Assembly: GCA_029006195.1 (NCBI GenBank)
Contig: JAQXGH010000001.1
Location: forward strand, 48,338-112,337
Length of the DNA: 64,000 bases
Source: Bacillota bacterium
Lineage (GTDB): Bacteria > Bacillota > Clostridia > Peptostreptococcales > Anaerovoracaceae
Reading direction: 5' to 3'
A model generated the notes under the pieces. It saw only the letters and a program-made list of their open reading frames with translations. It did not search any database and was not told the DNA's origin. The stretch's first letter is position 1. Each line of letters starts with the position of its first letter. Below, in pieces: positions 26,683-35,548 of the stretch. Both the position numbers and the translations under genes were made by a program.

Positions 26683-27966
26683 ATGAGCGATTATAAAATA
26701 AACACTAAGTGTGTTCAGTCAGGTTACACTCCAGGGAACGGTGAACCTAGACAGATTCCAATTATTCAGTCAACAACATTCAAATATGAAACGAGTGAAG
26801 CTATGGGTGCGCTCTTTGATTTAGAGGCAGAAGGCTATTTCTATACAAGACTTCAGAACCCAACAAACGATATGGTTGCAGCTAAGATCTGTGACATGGA
26901 AGGCGGCAGCGCTGCTATGCTGACATCATCAGGCCAGGCAGCTAACTTCTTCGCACTCTTCAACATCTGTGAAAACGGAAGCCACATCGTTGCTTCATCA
27001 TCTATATACGGCGGAACATTCAACCTCATCTCAGTAACACTGAAGAAGATGGGTATTGATGTTACTTTCGTTGAACCAACTTGCACAGAAGAAGAACTGA
27101 ATGCAGCTTTCCAGGAAAACACTAGAGCTGTATTCGGTGAAACAATTGCTAACCCAGCACTGACAGTTCTGGACATCGAACTGTTCGCTAAGGTTGCACA
27201 TGAACATGGTGTACCGCTTATCATCGATAACACATTCCCTACACCAGTAAACTGCAGACCTATCGAATGGGGCGCAGATATCGTAACACACTCAACTACT
27301 AAGTATATGGATGGTCACGGCGCAGGCGTTGGCGGCGCTATCGTAGATTCAGGAAACTTCGATTGGATGGCACATGCTGACAAGTTCCCTGGACTCTGCA
27401 CTCCAGATGATTCATACCATGGAATCACATATGCAGAAAAGTTCGGTCAGGGCGGAGCATTTATTACAAAGGCTACAGCACAGCTCATGAGAGACTTCGG
27501 CTGCATCCAGTCTCCTCAGAATGCATTCATTCTCAACCTGGGTCTGGAATCACTGCACGTTAGAATGGCTAGACACGTTGAGAACGGTCAGGCTGTTGCA
27601 GAATTCCTCGATGCACAGGATAAGGTTAGCAAGGTTAACTATTCAGGACTTCCTGGAGATAGATATTACGAATTAGCACAGAAGTATCTGCCAAACGGCG
27701 GATGCGGTGTTGTTTCATTCGAACTTAAGGGTGGCAGAGACGCTGCACTGAAGTTTATGGGCGCTCTTAAGATGATCGCTATCGAAACTCACGTAGCCGA
27801 TGCTAGATCATGCTGCCTCAACCCAGCAACTTCAACTCACAGACAGATGACAGATGAACAGCTTGAAGCAGCTGGAATCCCAGCAGGACTCGTTCGTCTC
27901 TCATGCGGTATCGAAGATAAGGAAGATCTTATCGCAGACCTCACTCAGGCACTGGCAGCGATCTAA
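26683..27966 (+). CDS. metY: O-acetylhomoserine sulfhydrylase-type Cys/Met metabolism PLP enzyme
   Basis: A 427-residue Cys/Met metabolism PLP enzyme; these add sulfide to O-acetylhomoserine to make homocysteine, though gamma-lyase activity also occurs in the family. The start at 26683 follows AAAGGAG by 6 nt; an in-frame ATG at 26626 lacks a site. YTRLQNPT, SSGQAANFFAL, the PLP lysine K207 in HSTTKYMDGHG and the ARSCCLNPATSTHRQ loop are present. A related protein lies at 38921 in the cys operon; the two differ substantially. No SAM riboswitch or operator like that at 38.8 kb was found upstream. Confidence 0.85.
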   Translation: MSDYKINTKCVQSGYTPGNGEPRQIPIIQSTTFKYETSEAMGALFDLEAEGYFYTRLQNPTNDMVAAKICDMEGGSAAMLTSSGQAANFFALFNICENGSHIVASSSIYGGTFNLISVTLKKMGIDVTFVEPTCTEEELNAAFQENTRAVFGETIANPALTVLDIELFAKVAHEHGVPLIIDNTFPTPVNCRPIEWGADIVTHSTTKYMDGHGAGVGGAIVDSGNFDWMAHADKFPGLCTPDDSYHGITYAEKFGQGGAFITKATAQLMRDFGCIQSPQNAFILNLGLESLHVRMARHVENGQAVAEFLDAQDKVSKVNYSGLPGDRYYELAQKYLPNGGCGVVSFELKGGRDAALKFMGALKMIAIETHVADARSCCLNPATSTHRQMTDEQLEAAGIPAGLVRLSCGIEDKEDLIADLTQALAAI

Positions 27967-27981
27967 TTAATAGACTATAAA

Positions 27982-28051
27982 AGAGCAGTTCATCTGCTCT
28001 CAGACTGTAGACAAAGGCTCGGTCGAGCGTAGCTCGACACGAGCTTTATTA
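27982..28051 (+). terminator. Tandem hairpins / terminator downstream of metY
   Basis: First hairpin AGAGCAG-N5-CTGCTCT (27982-28000), no U-tract. Second: GCTCG+GTCGAGC pairs with GCTCGAC+CGAGC (28017-28044), a 12-bp stem with one bulged A and a 3-nt loop, followed by TTTATTATTT. The second is a good terminator. The remaining spacer to 28245 shows only a small TGAAAT/ATTTCA inverted repeat. Confidence 0.7.
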
Positions 28052-28245
28052 TTTGCTGAAATCATTGGAATTTCAAGGCTCGCAGCGATTTTTCCTTTAT
28101 TCAACTGTCAAACTCCCGTGAATTTGATGAGGAATTGCTGCTCGATGACGATATTATTTCGTTCTAGGGGATGCTCGTATCCGCAGCTTTTAATGTGTAT
28201 GATGTTTATTCATGGTATAATATAACCAATAGAAGAGAGGTTGCA

Positions 28246-29367
28246 ATGAATAGAGATCCTTTTGAAAAATACATAATTGAATTGGAAGCAGATAAGCGAA
28301 CTCGCGGCTATGCCTGGTCAACAGCGATTGGACTTCAGGATGTTGATGGACTTAAACCTTCAAAGTATCTGATCGATACTGCTATTAAGAATATCGAAGG
28401 GGAAATCAGTATTGATGAAGCGCAGACTTTGCTTGCCTCATATTATGAAGAAAATCCTTCAGTTGATCCGGCTGATCGAACTCAGGAAGCAGACCAGGTT
28501 TCGGCTAGAATAGCCAAGCTGCTTTCGGAGAATGCATTTAGCTTCAGTCCTAATGAATATATCTCGATACATAGGAAATTATTTAATGGGATCTACAGCC
28601 ATGCTGGTAAAATCAGAGACTACAATATTACCAAGCAGGAATGGGTTTTGGATGGGGAAACCATTGTTTATGGAAGTGCAACGGAGTTAAAGGCTACGCT
28701 GGAGTATGACTTTTCTGTAGAAAGAGATTTTTCGTATAAAGGGCTTAGTATAGATGAAATGATCAGGCACCTGGCAGTGTTTGTTTCGAGATTATGGCAG
28801 ATCCATGTGTTCAGTGAAGGCAATACCAGAACAACAGCAGTATTTTTTATTAAATATTTGAGAACATTAGGCTTTGATGTAACAAATGATATATTCTCAG
28901 ATAACGCATGGTATTTTAGAAATGCGTTGGTAAGAGCGAATTATACGAATCTTACCAAAGGGATACATGAAACAACAGAATACCTGGAGCTGTTCTTAAG
29001 AAATCTACTGCTTGGTGAAAAGAACGAACTTCATAATAGAACAATGCACATTAGTCGTACATTTGAGCAGAAAGCGAATATTCGTACACAAAAAGCGAAT
29101 ATTGAGGGTGGAAAAGCGAATATTCATGAAAGACTCTCTTCGCTGCTGCCAAATTGTTCTGCAAAGGCAATTCAGCAAGTTGAAAGAATCGTTACAGGTT
29201 TTGCCAGCGGAATAGTGTTCAGCAGGGCTGATGTCGAGAATATAACTGGTCTGGGGTCAACAAGATCATATGAGCTGATTAAGCTTATGCTTGAGCATGG
29301 CTTGGCTCAGACGGTGAAAGGCCAGGGTAAAGGCCGATATCGAATCTGGTTAAAAATAGATGAATAA
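28246..29367 (+). CDS. Fic domain protein with C-terminal winged helix
   Basis: A 373-residue protein from the ATG at 28246 (GAGAGG 6 nt upstream; an in-frame start at 28171 lacks a site). Fic enzymes transfer AMP or related groups from nucleotides to target proteins. The core motif is H187-VFSEGNTRTT, so the usual GNGR is GNTR, a recurring variant that keeps His, acid, Asn and Arg. The possible N-terminal inhibitory segment KNIEGE (around 49-53) has Ile where Ser/Thr is expected. Residues 276-296 are three 7-residue KANI repeats, then a winged-helix-like end (about 320-370, TGLGSTRSYELIKLM). It is a lone gene with lower GC than its neighbours, perhaps acquired. Toxin or regulator; target unknown. 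Confidence 0.82.
   Translation: MNRDPFEKYIIELEADKRTRGYAWSTAIGLQDVDGLKPSKYLIDTAIKNIEGEISIDEAQTLLASYYEENPSVDPADRTQEADQVSARIAKLLSENAFSFSPNEYISIHRKLFNGIYSHAGKIRDYNITKQEWVLDGETIVYGSATELKATLEYDFSVERDFSYKGLSIDEMIRHLAVFVSRLWQIHVFSEGNTRTTAVFFIKYLRTLGFDVTNDIFSDNAWYFRNALVRANYTNLTKGIHETTEYLELFLRNLLLGEKNELHNRTMHISRTFEQKANIRTQKANIEGGKANIHERLSSLLPNCSAKAIQQVERIVTGFASGIVFSRADVENITGLGSTRSYELIKLMLEHGLAQTVKGQGKGRYRIWLKIDE
29071..29133 (+). repeat. Three 21-nt in-frame repeats in the Fic gene
   Basis: AAAGCGAATATT begins at 29071, 29092 and 29113, an exact 21-nt period (seven codons), coding KANIRTQ, KANIEGG, KANIHER. The first 12 nt of each unit are identical, so copy number could change by slippage without breaking frame. 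Confidence 0.85.
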
Positions 29368-29449
29368 AATTGATTAATAAAATATAAATATGTGATTTGA
29401 GTCATCGCGACCTTCGAACTACAAATTAAATATGGCAAGGAGTTAACAC

Positions 29450-30034
29450 ATGAAAAAGGTTTTGATTTTAAACGGAAGTCCCAGACCAGGGGGAAATACA
29501 GCTGCGCTTATCAAAGAATTTGAACGTGGTGTTAAAGAAAGCGGTAATATAGTTAATATTTGTGACATTGCAAGAATGAATATTCATCCTTGTGTTGGAT
29601 GTCTCAGGGGAAATGCTCAGAATACTCAGAGCCCATGCTGTCAGAAGGATGACATGGATATTGTCTACAAGTATTATAATGAATGTGACGTTGTGGTTTA
29701 TGCTTCGCCGCTTTATTTCTGGAATTTTAATGCACAGACAAAAGCTGTGATCGATAGAATGTTTGCAACAATGGAGGGAGAATCCCCAGATCCTGATGTT
29801 CCGGCATATGTTTACTATCTGCAGAAAAAGGAAGCATATCTCATGATGCCGGCAGAGGAAGAGACAGAAGCCAATTTCCAGCTGATCAGAAATTACTGGG
29901 ACGGCTTTTGCGAGAGAATGGGTTACACAAACTGCGGCAAGCTGCTCATTGGAGACCTGATGGCTGTGGGAGACATCAATAAGAAACCGGAAGCGCTCGA
30001 GGCTGCATATAAATTTGGTAAGACGATTAAATAA
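29450..30034 (+). CDS. Flavodoxin-like NAD(P)H-dependent FMN reductase family protein
   Basis: A 194-residue flavodoxin-fold protein. The FMN phosphate loop is NGSPRPGGNT (8-17) and the isoalloxazine contact region is YASPLYFWN. CVGCLRG plus PCCQKDD (about 48-66) gives four cysteines in the place where iron-sulfur flavoproteins bind a cluster, so either a 4Fe-4S or a disulfide role is possible. AAGGAG precedes the ATG. It ends 12 nt before the sigma54 activator gene, so it is probably part of the same regulatory unit and may supply redox chemistry or sensing to that pathway. Confidence 0.8.
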   Translation: MKKVLILNGSPRPGGNTAALIKEFERGVKESGNIVNICDIARMNIHPCVGCLRGNAQNTQSPCCQKDDMDIVYKYYNECDVVVYASPLYFWNFNAQTKAVIDRMFATMEGESPDPDVPAYVYYLQKKEAYLMMPAEEETEANFQLIRNYWDGFCERMGYTNCGKLLIGDLMAVGDINKKPEALEAAYKFGKTIK

Positions 30035-30046
30035 CTGGTGCAAACA

Positions 30047-31489
30047 ATGGAGAACAGATACGATACCATAGAAAATTTTAATATGAATCTGGAAGAGTGC
30101 AGGCAGGCGTTAGAATCTATAGGTGGATTGATCATTGTAGACAATGACGGTTACATCAAATTTTTTTCTAAGGACATAATGAATATAATAGAGCGTGTTA
30201 ACGCCAAGGATTTGCCAGACGATCTGATAGGAAAGCATATCTCTGAAATTCATCCTACTTCCAAAATAATAAAACTTCTTAATGAGCCTTTTGAAGAAAA
30301 AATTACAACTTATAAAATGAGTGGGGTGCTTAATATTACTCGAATTCTTCCATTGATGCAGGACAATAGGCGCACAGGAATTATTGACCTGGATCTGTTC
30401 CGTAATAACTGGGAAATTTCGAAGTTTCTCAAGCAGCTTGAATCCATGGAACTGGAAGAGAGCCTTAAACTTCCGGACACAAAGCGAGAGATGGAAGAAC
30501 AGCTGAACAGAATTAGCCAGAAAAAGTACACAATAGCTGATCTGGTTGGAGACAGCTATGTTATTAAGAAACTTAAAAATGATATTTATAAACTGGCGGA
30601 ATCATCATCTACAGTTCTCATCACAGGAGAAACAGGAACCGGAAAGGAAATTGTTGCACATGCGATCCACTCAATAAGCGGCAGACAGCTGCACCCTTTT
30701 ATAGAAATCAATTGTGCTGCTATACCAGAATCACTTTTTGAATCAGAGTTGTTCGGTTACGAAGAAGGCACTTTCACAGGAGCGGTAAAGGGCGGTAAGG
30801 CAGGCGTATTTGAACAGGCTAATCACGGCACGCTCTTCCTGGATGAAGTTGATCAGATCCCGTATAATATGCAGCCCAAATTGCTGAGGGTATTACAGGA
30901 AGGTGAAGTTACCAGAATCGGAGGTAAGAAAATACCTGTTGACGTTCGTATCATAGCGTCAACGAACAAAGACCTGAAGGCTATGGTTCTGAATAAACAA
31001 TTCAGAGAAGACCTTTACTATAGATTAAATGTTATTAATATCAAGACTCCGGCACTAAGAGACCACAGGGAGGACATAAAGAGCCTTATAAATCACAGAA
31101 TCAAAATTCTTAACAAGGTAATGGATATGGATATTGAAGGTATATCAGAAAAGGCGCTTACATTACTTAAACAGTATGACTGGCCAGGCAACATTCGTGA
31201 ACTCTTTAATGTCATAGAGCGTGGCGTAAATATGTGTGAAAGCAGGATGCTGGATGTCAATGATTTCAAGGATATCTTCTTTGATGTGAATCAGAAGGAT
31301 GCAGCACAAAACGATGTTGGCATTTCAACATTAGACGAGATCATGCGGTTCACAGAAAAGGAGAATATAATCAAAGCGCTGCGTATTTGTGACAATAACA
31401 AAACAAAAGCAGCCGAAATTCTGGGAATATCCAGGACTTCACTGCATCATAAAATAACAAGGCATAACATACATAGTGAAAATATTTAA
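30047..31489 (+). CDS. Sigma54-dependent activator: PAS, AAA+ and Fis-type HTH
   Basis: A 480-residue enhancer-binding protein. Residues 15-115 look like a PAS sensor (GGLIIVDNDGYIKFFSKD); the AAA+ domain has Walker A GETGTGKE (194-201), Walker B TLFLDEVDQ (262-270) and an arginine-finger region; residues 440-480 hold a Fis-type helix-turn-helix (AAEILGISRTSLHHKI). The sigma54-contacting GAFTGA loop is GTFTGA (241-246), an Ala to Thr change. No phosphorylation receiver domain is present, so a ligand seen by the PAS domain is the likely input. A -24/-12 promoter lies 142 bp downstream of its stop. A GTG at 30038 is an alternative start; neither has a strong ribosome site. Confidence 0.9.
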   Translation: MENRYDTIENFNMNLEECRQALESIGGLIIVDNDGYIKFFSKDIMNIIERVNAKDLPDDLIGKHISEIHPTSKIIKLLNEPFEEKITTYKMSGVLNITRILPLMQDNRRTGIIDLDLFRNNWEISKFLKQLESMELEESLKLPDTKREMEEQLNRISQKKYTIADLVGDSYVIKKLKNDIYKLAESSSTVLITGETGTGKEIVAHAIHSISGRQLHPFIEINCAAIPESLFESELFGYEEGTFTGAVKGGKAGVFEQANHGTLFLDEVDQIPYNMQPKLLRVLQEGEVTRIGGKKIPVDVRIIASTNKDLKAMVLNKQFREDLYYRLNVINIKTPALRDHREDIKSLINHRIKILNKVMDMDIEGISEKALTLLKQYDWPGNIRELFNVIERGVNMCESRMLDVNDFKDIFFDVNQKDAAQNDVGISTLDEIMRFTEKENIIKALRICDNNKTKAAEILGISRTSLHHKITRHNIHSENI

Positions 31490-31580
31490 CAGCGTTCACT
31501 TTTGTCACACCATAAAAATATGTTGAAATTTCAATATTTTGCAATAAATTCAAGAATAGCATGTGTGAAAATACTTAACA
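31476..31580 (+). promoter_or_regulatory. Candidate enhancer (UAS) repeats for the sigma54 activator
   Basis: GTGAAAATATTTAACA (31476-31491) and GTGAAAATACTTAACA (31565-31580) are direct repeats with one difference, 89 bp apart. The second reads TGT-N11-ACA, like activator binding sites of this class. A perfect palindrome TTGAAATTTCAA (31523-31534) lies between. All are 50-155 bp upstream of the -24 element, the expected distance. Confidence 0.55.
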
Positions 31581-31595
31581 CACCTGCTATTTTTT
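31555..31595 (+). terminator. Terminator after the sigma54 activator gene
   Basis: AATAGCA-T-GTGTG pairs with CACAC-C-TGCTATT: 12 bp plus one internal mismatch, 11-nt loop, then TTTT. It insulates the regulator from the operon and overlaps the second enhancer candidate. Confidence 0.7.
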
Positions 31596-31630
31596 GTTCA
31601 AAAAACCTTGAAAATTCAGCATTTCTATTA

Positions 31631-31646
31631 TGGCACGCTTATTGCA
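31631..31646 (+). promoter_or_regulatory. Sigma54 (-24/-12) promoter
   Basis: TGGCACG-CTTA-TTGCA (31631-31646) matches the sigma54 consensus TGGCACG-N4-TTGCW in every position. The GG and GC dinucleotides are correctly spaced. Transcription would start near 31658, giving a 46-nt leader before the amidase ATG. It faces the amidase-symporter-amidohydrolase operon. Confidence 0.9.
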
Positions 31647-31703
31647 ATATATGGAAATGTCGCGGCATAAGTTATTTCAAATATTATAAGCGGAGGATAA
31701 ATA

Positions 31704-32648
31704 ATGAGTAGATTTCTGAATTTGGGAATCATTCAGAGTACAGGAAATCCAGATATCGAAGAGAATCTGAAACGAATCGAGAAAAATGTTGACGATCTCA
31801 TGACAAGAACGATGAAACCTGAATTGATCTGCGGAGTAGAGCTTGGAATCGGCTCACTATGGATGAAAGATCAATGCTATGACACTATTCCCGGAAGAGC
31901 AACGGAGAAACTATCGGAAATTGCCCGTAAGCACGGTATCTATTTGATCCCTGGCAGCATGACTGAAATTGTAAAGGACCAGGAAGGAAATACGAAATAT
32001 TATAATTCTATTCCTATCTTTAATCCAAGTGGAGAAATCATAGATGTTTATCGTAAAATGTGTCCTTATTATCCAGGGGAAGAGGCGATTACAAAAGGAG
32101 AGAAGTTCGTAGTATTTGAGATTCCTGAGAAATCTATCAAGGTCGGAGTTATTAACTGTCATGACTGGTGTTTCCCGGAAGTGAGCCGAATAGTTACATT
32201 AATGGGTGCAGAATTAATACTGAGACCTGCAGTGGATCCTGAAGGGCTTTATGATGTATGCAAAAGCATATCTCCAACCAGGGCATTTGAGAATCAGGCA
32301 TATTTCGCATCAATTAATATGGTGGGAAGATACAATCATCTGGACGCCTACGGGCATAGTAATGTATATGCTCCTGATGCAGCACTTCTGTATGAAGCGG
32401 GTGATAAAGAGTGCCTTGCGACAGTTACCCTTGATATGGATATCGTAGAAAATGCCAGACGATACGGCACACGTTATACAGAACAATTGCTGAGGCAGTA
32501 TAGGTATTTCAACATAAAAAATCCTTATGCGGATAATTTAGATGAAGCACCTCTGTATGCAAACCTCCCTAAACCTGATTTGACACTTAAAGATCAAAAA
32601 GAAGACTTAAACAAAATGGGTATTATGATAATTGGAAAGCAGGTGTAA
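31704..32648 (+). CDS. Carbon-nitrogen hydrolase (nitrilase-superfamily amidase)
   Basis: A 314-residue nitrilase-superfamily enzyme hydrolysing a C-N bond of an amide. The Glu-Lys-Cys triad is E46 (GVELG), K118 (VYRKMCP) and C152 (INCHDWCFPE). The segments MGAELILRPAV and RAFENQAYFASINMVG are closest to aliphatic amidase/formamidase-like branches, but the substrate cannot be assigned. First gene of the sigma54-controlled operon; a GPH symporter starts 3 nt after its stop, implying that the amide substrate or its product is imported by that symporter. GCGGAGGATAA is the ribosome site. Confidence 0.85.
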   Translation: MSRFLNLGIIQSTGNPDIEENLKRIEKNVDDLMTRTMKPELICGVELGIGSLWMKDQCYDTIPGRATEKLSEIARKHGIYLIPGSMTEIVKDQEGNTKYYNSIPIFNPSGEIIDVYRKMCPYYPGEEAITKGEKFVVFEIPEKSIKVGVINCHDWCFPEVSRIVTLMGAELILRPAVDPEGLYDVCKSISPTRAFENQAYFASINMVGRYNHLDAYGHSNVYAPDAALLYEAGDKECLATVTLDMDIVENARRYGTRYTEQLLRQYRYFNIKNPYADNLDEAPLYANLPKPDLTLKDQKEDLNKMGIMIIGKQV

Positions 32649-32651
32649 ATA

Positions 32652-34085
32652 ATGGAAGCAACTTCAAATAGAGAAAAACTACCTCTCAAATTAAGACTTG
32701 GATATGGAATAGGGCAGATGAGTGACTCTTTGCCATATAATTTTATAGCAACTTATGCACTGTTCTTCCTCACTAATGTTGCAGGAATTCCTGTAGCTCT
32801 GGGAGGAACAATTGCGATGATCGCTATACTTTGGGATGCTGTAACAGACCCGATCGTTGGACATATGTCTGATACAAGCAAGTCTAAGTACGGAAGACGT
32901 AGACCGTTCATGATTGGATCACTGTTTCCTATGTGTCTTTTCGTTGTTCTGTACTTCACAAAGGTTGATTTCGGAACTGTAGGAAATTGTGTTTACTATA
33001 TTCTGATTGCAATGTTATACCGTACGTTCTACACAGGATATGTAATCCCATATTTCTCACTGGGCGCAGAAATAACTCAGGACTATGATGAACGAGTTAC
33101 ACTTCAGTGCATTTCAGCATACTTCGTATACTTCGCAGTATGGTTCTGTACTGCAGGCCCAATGAAGGTAATTGAAATATCACTGGCTAAGGGACTCAGC
33201 TACAGTACTTCATGGTTCCTTGCAGCTATATCAGTTGCAGTATGTACGATCATTTGTGGATGGATATCATGGAGAAGCATGAGAGGAACCGAAATGGTTG
33301 ACAAGCGCGATGATATTTTTGACGATGATGAAGACAGAAGTATCAAGGGCGTAGTGCAGACATACTGGACATTATTAAAGGATAAAATCTGCGTGAAGAT
33401 CATCCTGTTCAGAGTTACATTCATTTTCTCATCAGGTCTGGCAAGTGCAGCCTTTGTTTATCTGATGTCGGTAAATCTGGGACTGAGTGAATCACAGCAG
33501 GCTCTTTACTGGACATTATATAGTGTGATTTATATCATCGACATTGCTATTTGTAACTTAATATCAGATAAGACAGATAAGAGATTCCTGATGGGTGCAG
33601 CGGTACTGTTCGGAATCTTGGTAGGTGTATTCTTCTACTTCTTCAATATTAATTCATTTGGACAGCTGGTATTATACACATTCCTCCACTCATTCAGTGC
33701 AGCAGCATTCTGGTCAGTTGGAGCTACTATGATGTATGACTACAACGAAATAGTAGAGTTTAAGACAGGAAAGAGACAGGAAGGTTCAGTTTCTGGCGTT
33801 ATTCTGTTTGCACAGAAGTGCGGTTCAGCTATTTCAGTATGGACAAGCGGTATGGTACTGGCATGGGTTGGTTATGATGGAACAGTAGAAGTTCAGTCAG
33901 AAGCAGTAAAGCACGGAATCTTATTCCTGAACACTCTTGGCCCAGCAATGATTTCAGTGTTAACATTACTCTGCATAATTTTCTACCCTATTACACGTAA
34001 GAACTTTGACCTGCTGAGAAACGCTCTGGAACTGAAGAGAGCAGGAAAAGAGTACTCAACAGAAGGTTTTGAAAAGTTACTTTAG
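32652..34085 (+). CDS. GPH-family cation symporter (MFS)
   Basis: A 477-residue 12-helix transporter of the glycoside-pentoside-hexuronide:cation symporter type. Near the N-terminus, LRLGYGIGQMSDSLPYNF and AVTDPIVGHMSDTSKSKYGRRRP are the family hallmarks, including the conserved DP and D residues of the cation site. Usual GPH substrates are sugars, yet its operon partners are two amide hydrolases and no glycosidase, so the substrate may be a different small molecule such as an amide or N-acyl compound. It begins 3 nt after the amidase. Confidence 0.88.
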   Translation: MEATSNREKLPLKLRLGYGIGQMSDSLPYNFIATYALFFLTNVAGIPVALGGTIAMIAILWDAVTDPIVGHMSDTSKSKYGRRRPFMIGSLFPMCLFVVLYFTKVDFGTVGNCVYYILIAMLYRTFYTGYVIPYFSLGAEITQDYDERVTLQCISAYFVYFAVWFCTAGPMKVIEISLAKGLSYSTSWFLAAISVAVCTIICGWISWRSMRGTEMVDKRDDIFDDDEDRSIKGVVQTYWTLLKDKICVKIILFRVTFIFSSGLASAAFVYLMSVNLGLSESQQALYWTLYSVIYIIDIAICNLISDKTDKRFLMGAAVLFGILVGVFFYFFNINSFGQLVLYTFLHSFSAAAFWSVGATMMYDYNEIVEFKTGKRQEGSVSGVILFAQKCGSAISVWTSGMVLAWVGYDGTVEVQSEAVKHGILFLNTLGPAMISVLTLLCIIFYPITRKNFDLLRNALELKRAGKEYSTEGFEKLL

Positions 34086-34113
34086 GAATTATGACTGGAA
34101 AGAAGAGTGAACA

Positions 34114-35532
34114 ATGAAAAATAAACAGAATGATGCAAGAGCATTCATTACAAACTGGAATAAAGAAAATGCTCAGGTGTATTATGATGTTGCTGATCAA
34201 TTATGGACAAACCCAGAATTGCCGATGCAGGAATACAGTTCATCAGCAGCCTTGGTAAAAGTACTGGATGAGGCTGGTTTTGATGTGGATACAGGTGTTG
34301 CCGGAATGCCGACCGCGTTCATTGCATCCTACGGAAGCGGAAGACCAGTTATTGGTATCAATGCCGAGTACGATGCTCTGCCGGGGCTGTCTCAGAGCTT
34401 GGAGTCTCTTGACAAGGAGCCAATAGTACAGGGCGGCCCAGGGCACGGCTGCGGCCACAATCTCCTGGGAACAGCAGGGGTCAAAGCTGCAATAGCAGTG
34501 AAAAACGCGATGTGTGAATTCGATTTATCTGGTACGATTCGTGTTATAGGAGCTCCGGCAGAGGAGCTCTGTCTGGGCAAGCCATATCTGGGAAAGGCTG
34601 GTTACCTTGATGGATACGATGCCATTCTTGATTGGCATCCTGACTTCGCAAACTACATAAACTATGATACTTGCCAGTCCTTCTTCAGTGCCAAATTTCA
34701 CTTTACGGGAAGGACTGCCCATGGCAATGCTCCCTGGAACGGTCGAAGTGCACTGGATGCCGCTATGCTGCAGGCGCATGCCGTTGAAATGCTGCGTGAA
34801 CACATCTACCCCGGCAATGCTCCTAATGCCACTAACACTATAAACTATACATTCACCACCTGTGGCCCGGAAATTGCCAATGTAGTCCCTGACTATACGA
34901 CAGCTTGGTATACTGGAAGATTTGCAACAACTGAGGAGATGCTGGACGGGCTGGAGCGCATTACCAAATGTGCCAGGGCAGGTGCTCTTGCTACAGATAC
35001 AGAAGTTGAGAGGGAAATAATTACTATGACACATCATAAAATCCCTAATAAAGTTCTGGCTGAGCGCTTGAGAGCAAATGCATTTGAGTTCGGGCTTCCG
35101 AGGTTCACTGAGGAAGAGCAGGAGAAGGCAAAGACAATCCAGAGAAACTTAGGCGTTGAAGAGGTTGGAATGCATACAGACATTCTGCCATTTGAAGGTG
35201 GATGGAGCGGTTTGTGTGATACTTCTGAATACAGCTGGAATGCACCATATGCGACTGCATGGATCGCCATGGCGCCATATAACTGTGGCTGGCATAATTG
35301 GGCAGTGACAAGGTGCAGTGGAGACAGCATGGGAAAGAAAGCACTTGATGCTGCAGCTGGAGCAATTTCCCTAACAGCACTTGATATTTTATGTGAACCT
35401 GATCTGATAAAGGGGGCTAAGGAAGAATGGGAAGAGAGAATGGATGGTAAAAGCTATGAGTCACTTCTCGAGGAAAATATGACGCCGCCAGTTGAATTGA
35501 ATCAGGACACCATGGAAAAATACAGACAATAA
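34114..35532 (+). CDS. M20 amidohydrolase, AbgB-like
   Basis: A 472-residue M20-family metalloamidase resembling p-aminobenzoyl-glutamate hydrolase subunit B and related aminoacylases. GINAEYDALPGLSQ, the zinc-site GHGCGHNLLG (H111, H115) and the APAEE glutamate pair are intact; the C-terminal block GWHNWAVTRCSGDSMGKKAL is typical of the AbgB branch. The dimerisation domain lies between about 185 and 310. It is the last gene of the sigma54 operon, 28 nt after the symporter, and would cleave an amide or N-acyl amino acid after import. AGAAGAGTG precedes the ATG. No AbgA partner is present. Confidence 0.87.
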   Translation: MKNKQNDARAFITNWNKENAQVYYDVADQLWTNPELPMQEYSSSAALVKVLDEAGFDVDTGVAGMPTAFIASYGSGRPVIGINAEYDALPGLSQSLESLDKEPIVQGGPGHGCGHNLLGTAGVKAAIAVKNAMCEFDLSGTIRVIGAPAEELCLGKPYLGKAGYLDGYDAILDWHPDFANYINYDTCQSFFSAKFHFTGRTAHGNAPWNGRSALDAAMLQAHAVEMLREHIYPGNAPNATNTINYTFTTCGPEIANVVPDYTTAWYTGRFATTEEMLDGLERITKCARAGALATDTEVEREIITMTHHKIPNKVLAERLRANAFEFGLPRFTEEEQEKAKTIQRNLGVEEVGMHTDILPFEGGWSGLCDTSEYSWNAPYATAWIAMAPYNCGWHNWAVTRCSGDSMGKKALDAAAGAISLTALDILCEPDLIKGAKEEWEERMDGKSYESLLEENMTPPVELNQDTMEKYRQ

Positions 35533-35548
35533 TGAAGAATAAATCTAT

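Noticed and set aside
28060..28167. A 35-codon open frame ending DEELLLDDDIISF upstream of the Fic gene, as a gene remnant
   Set aside because: No start codon, no ribosome site and no family I recognise; a frame of this length is not improbable by chance.
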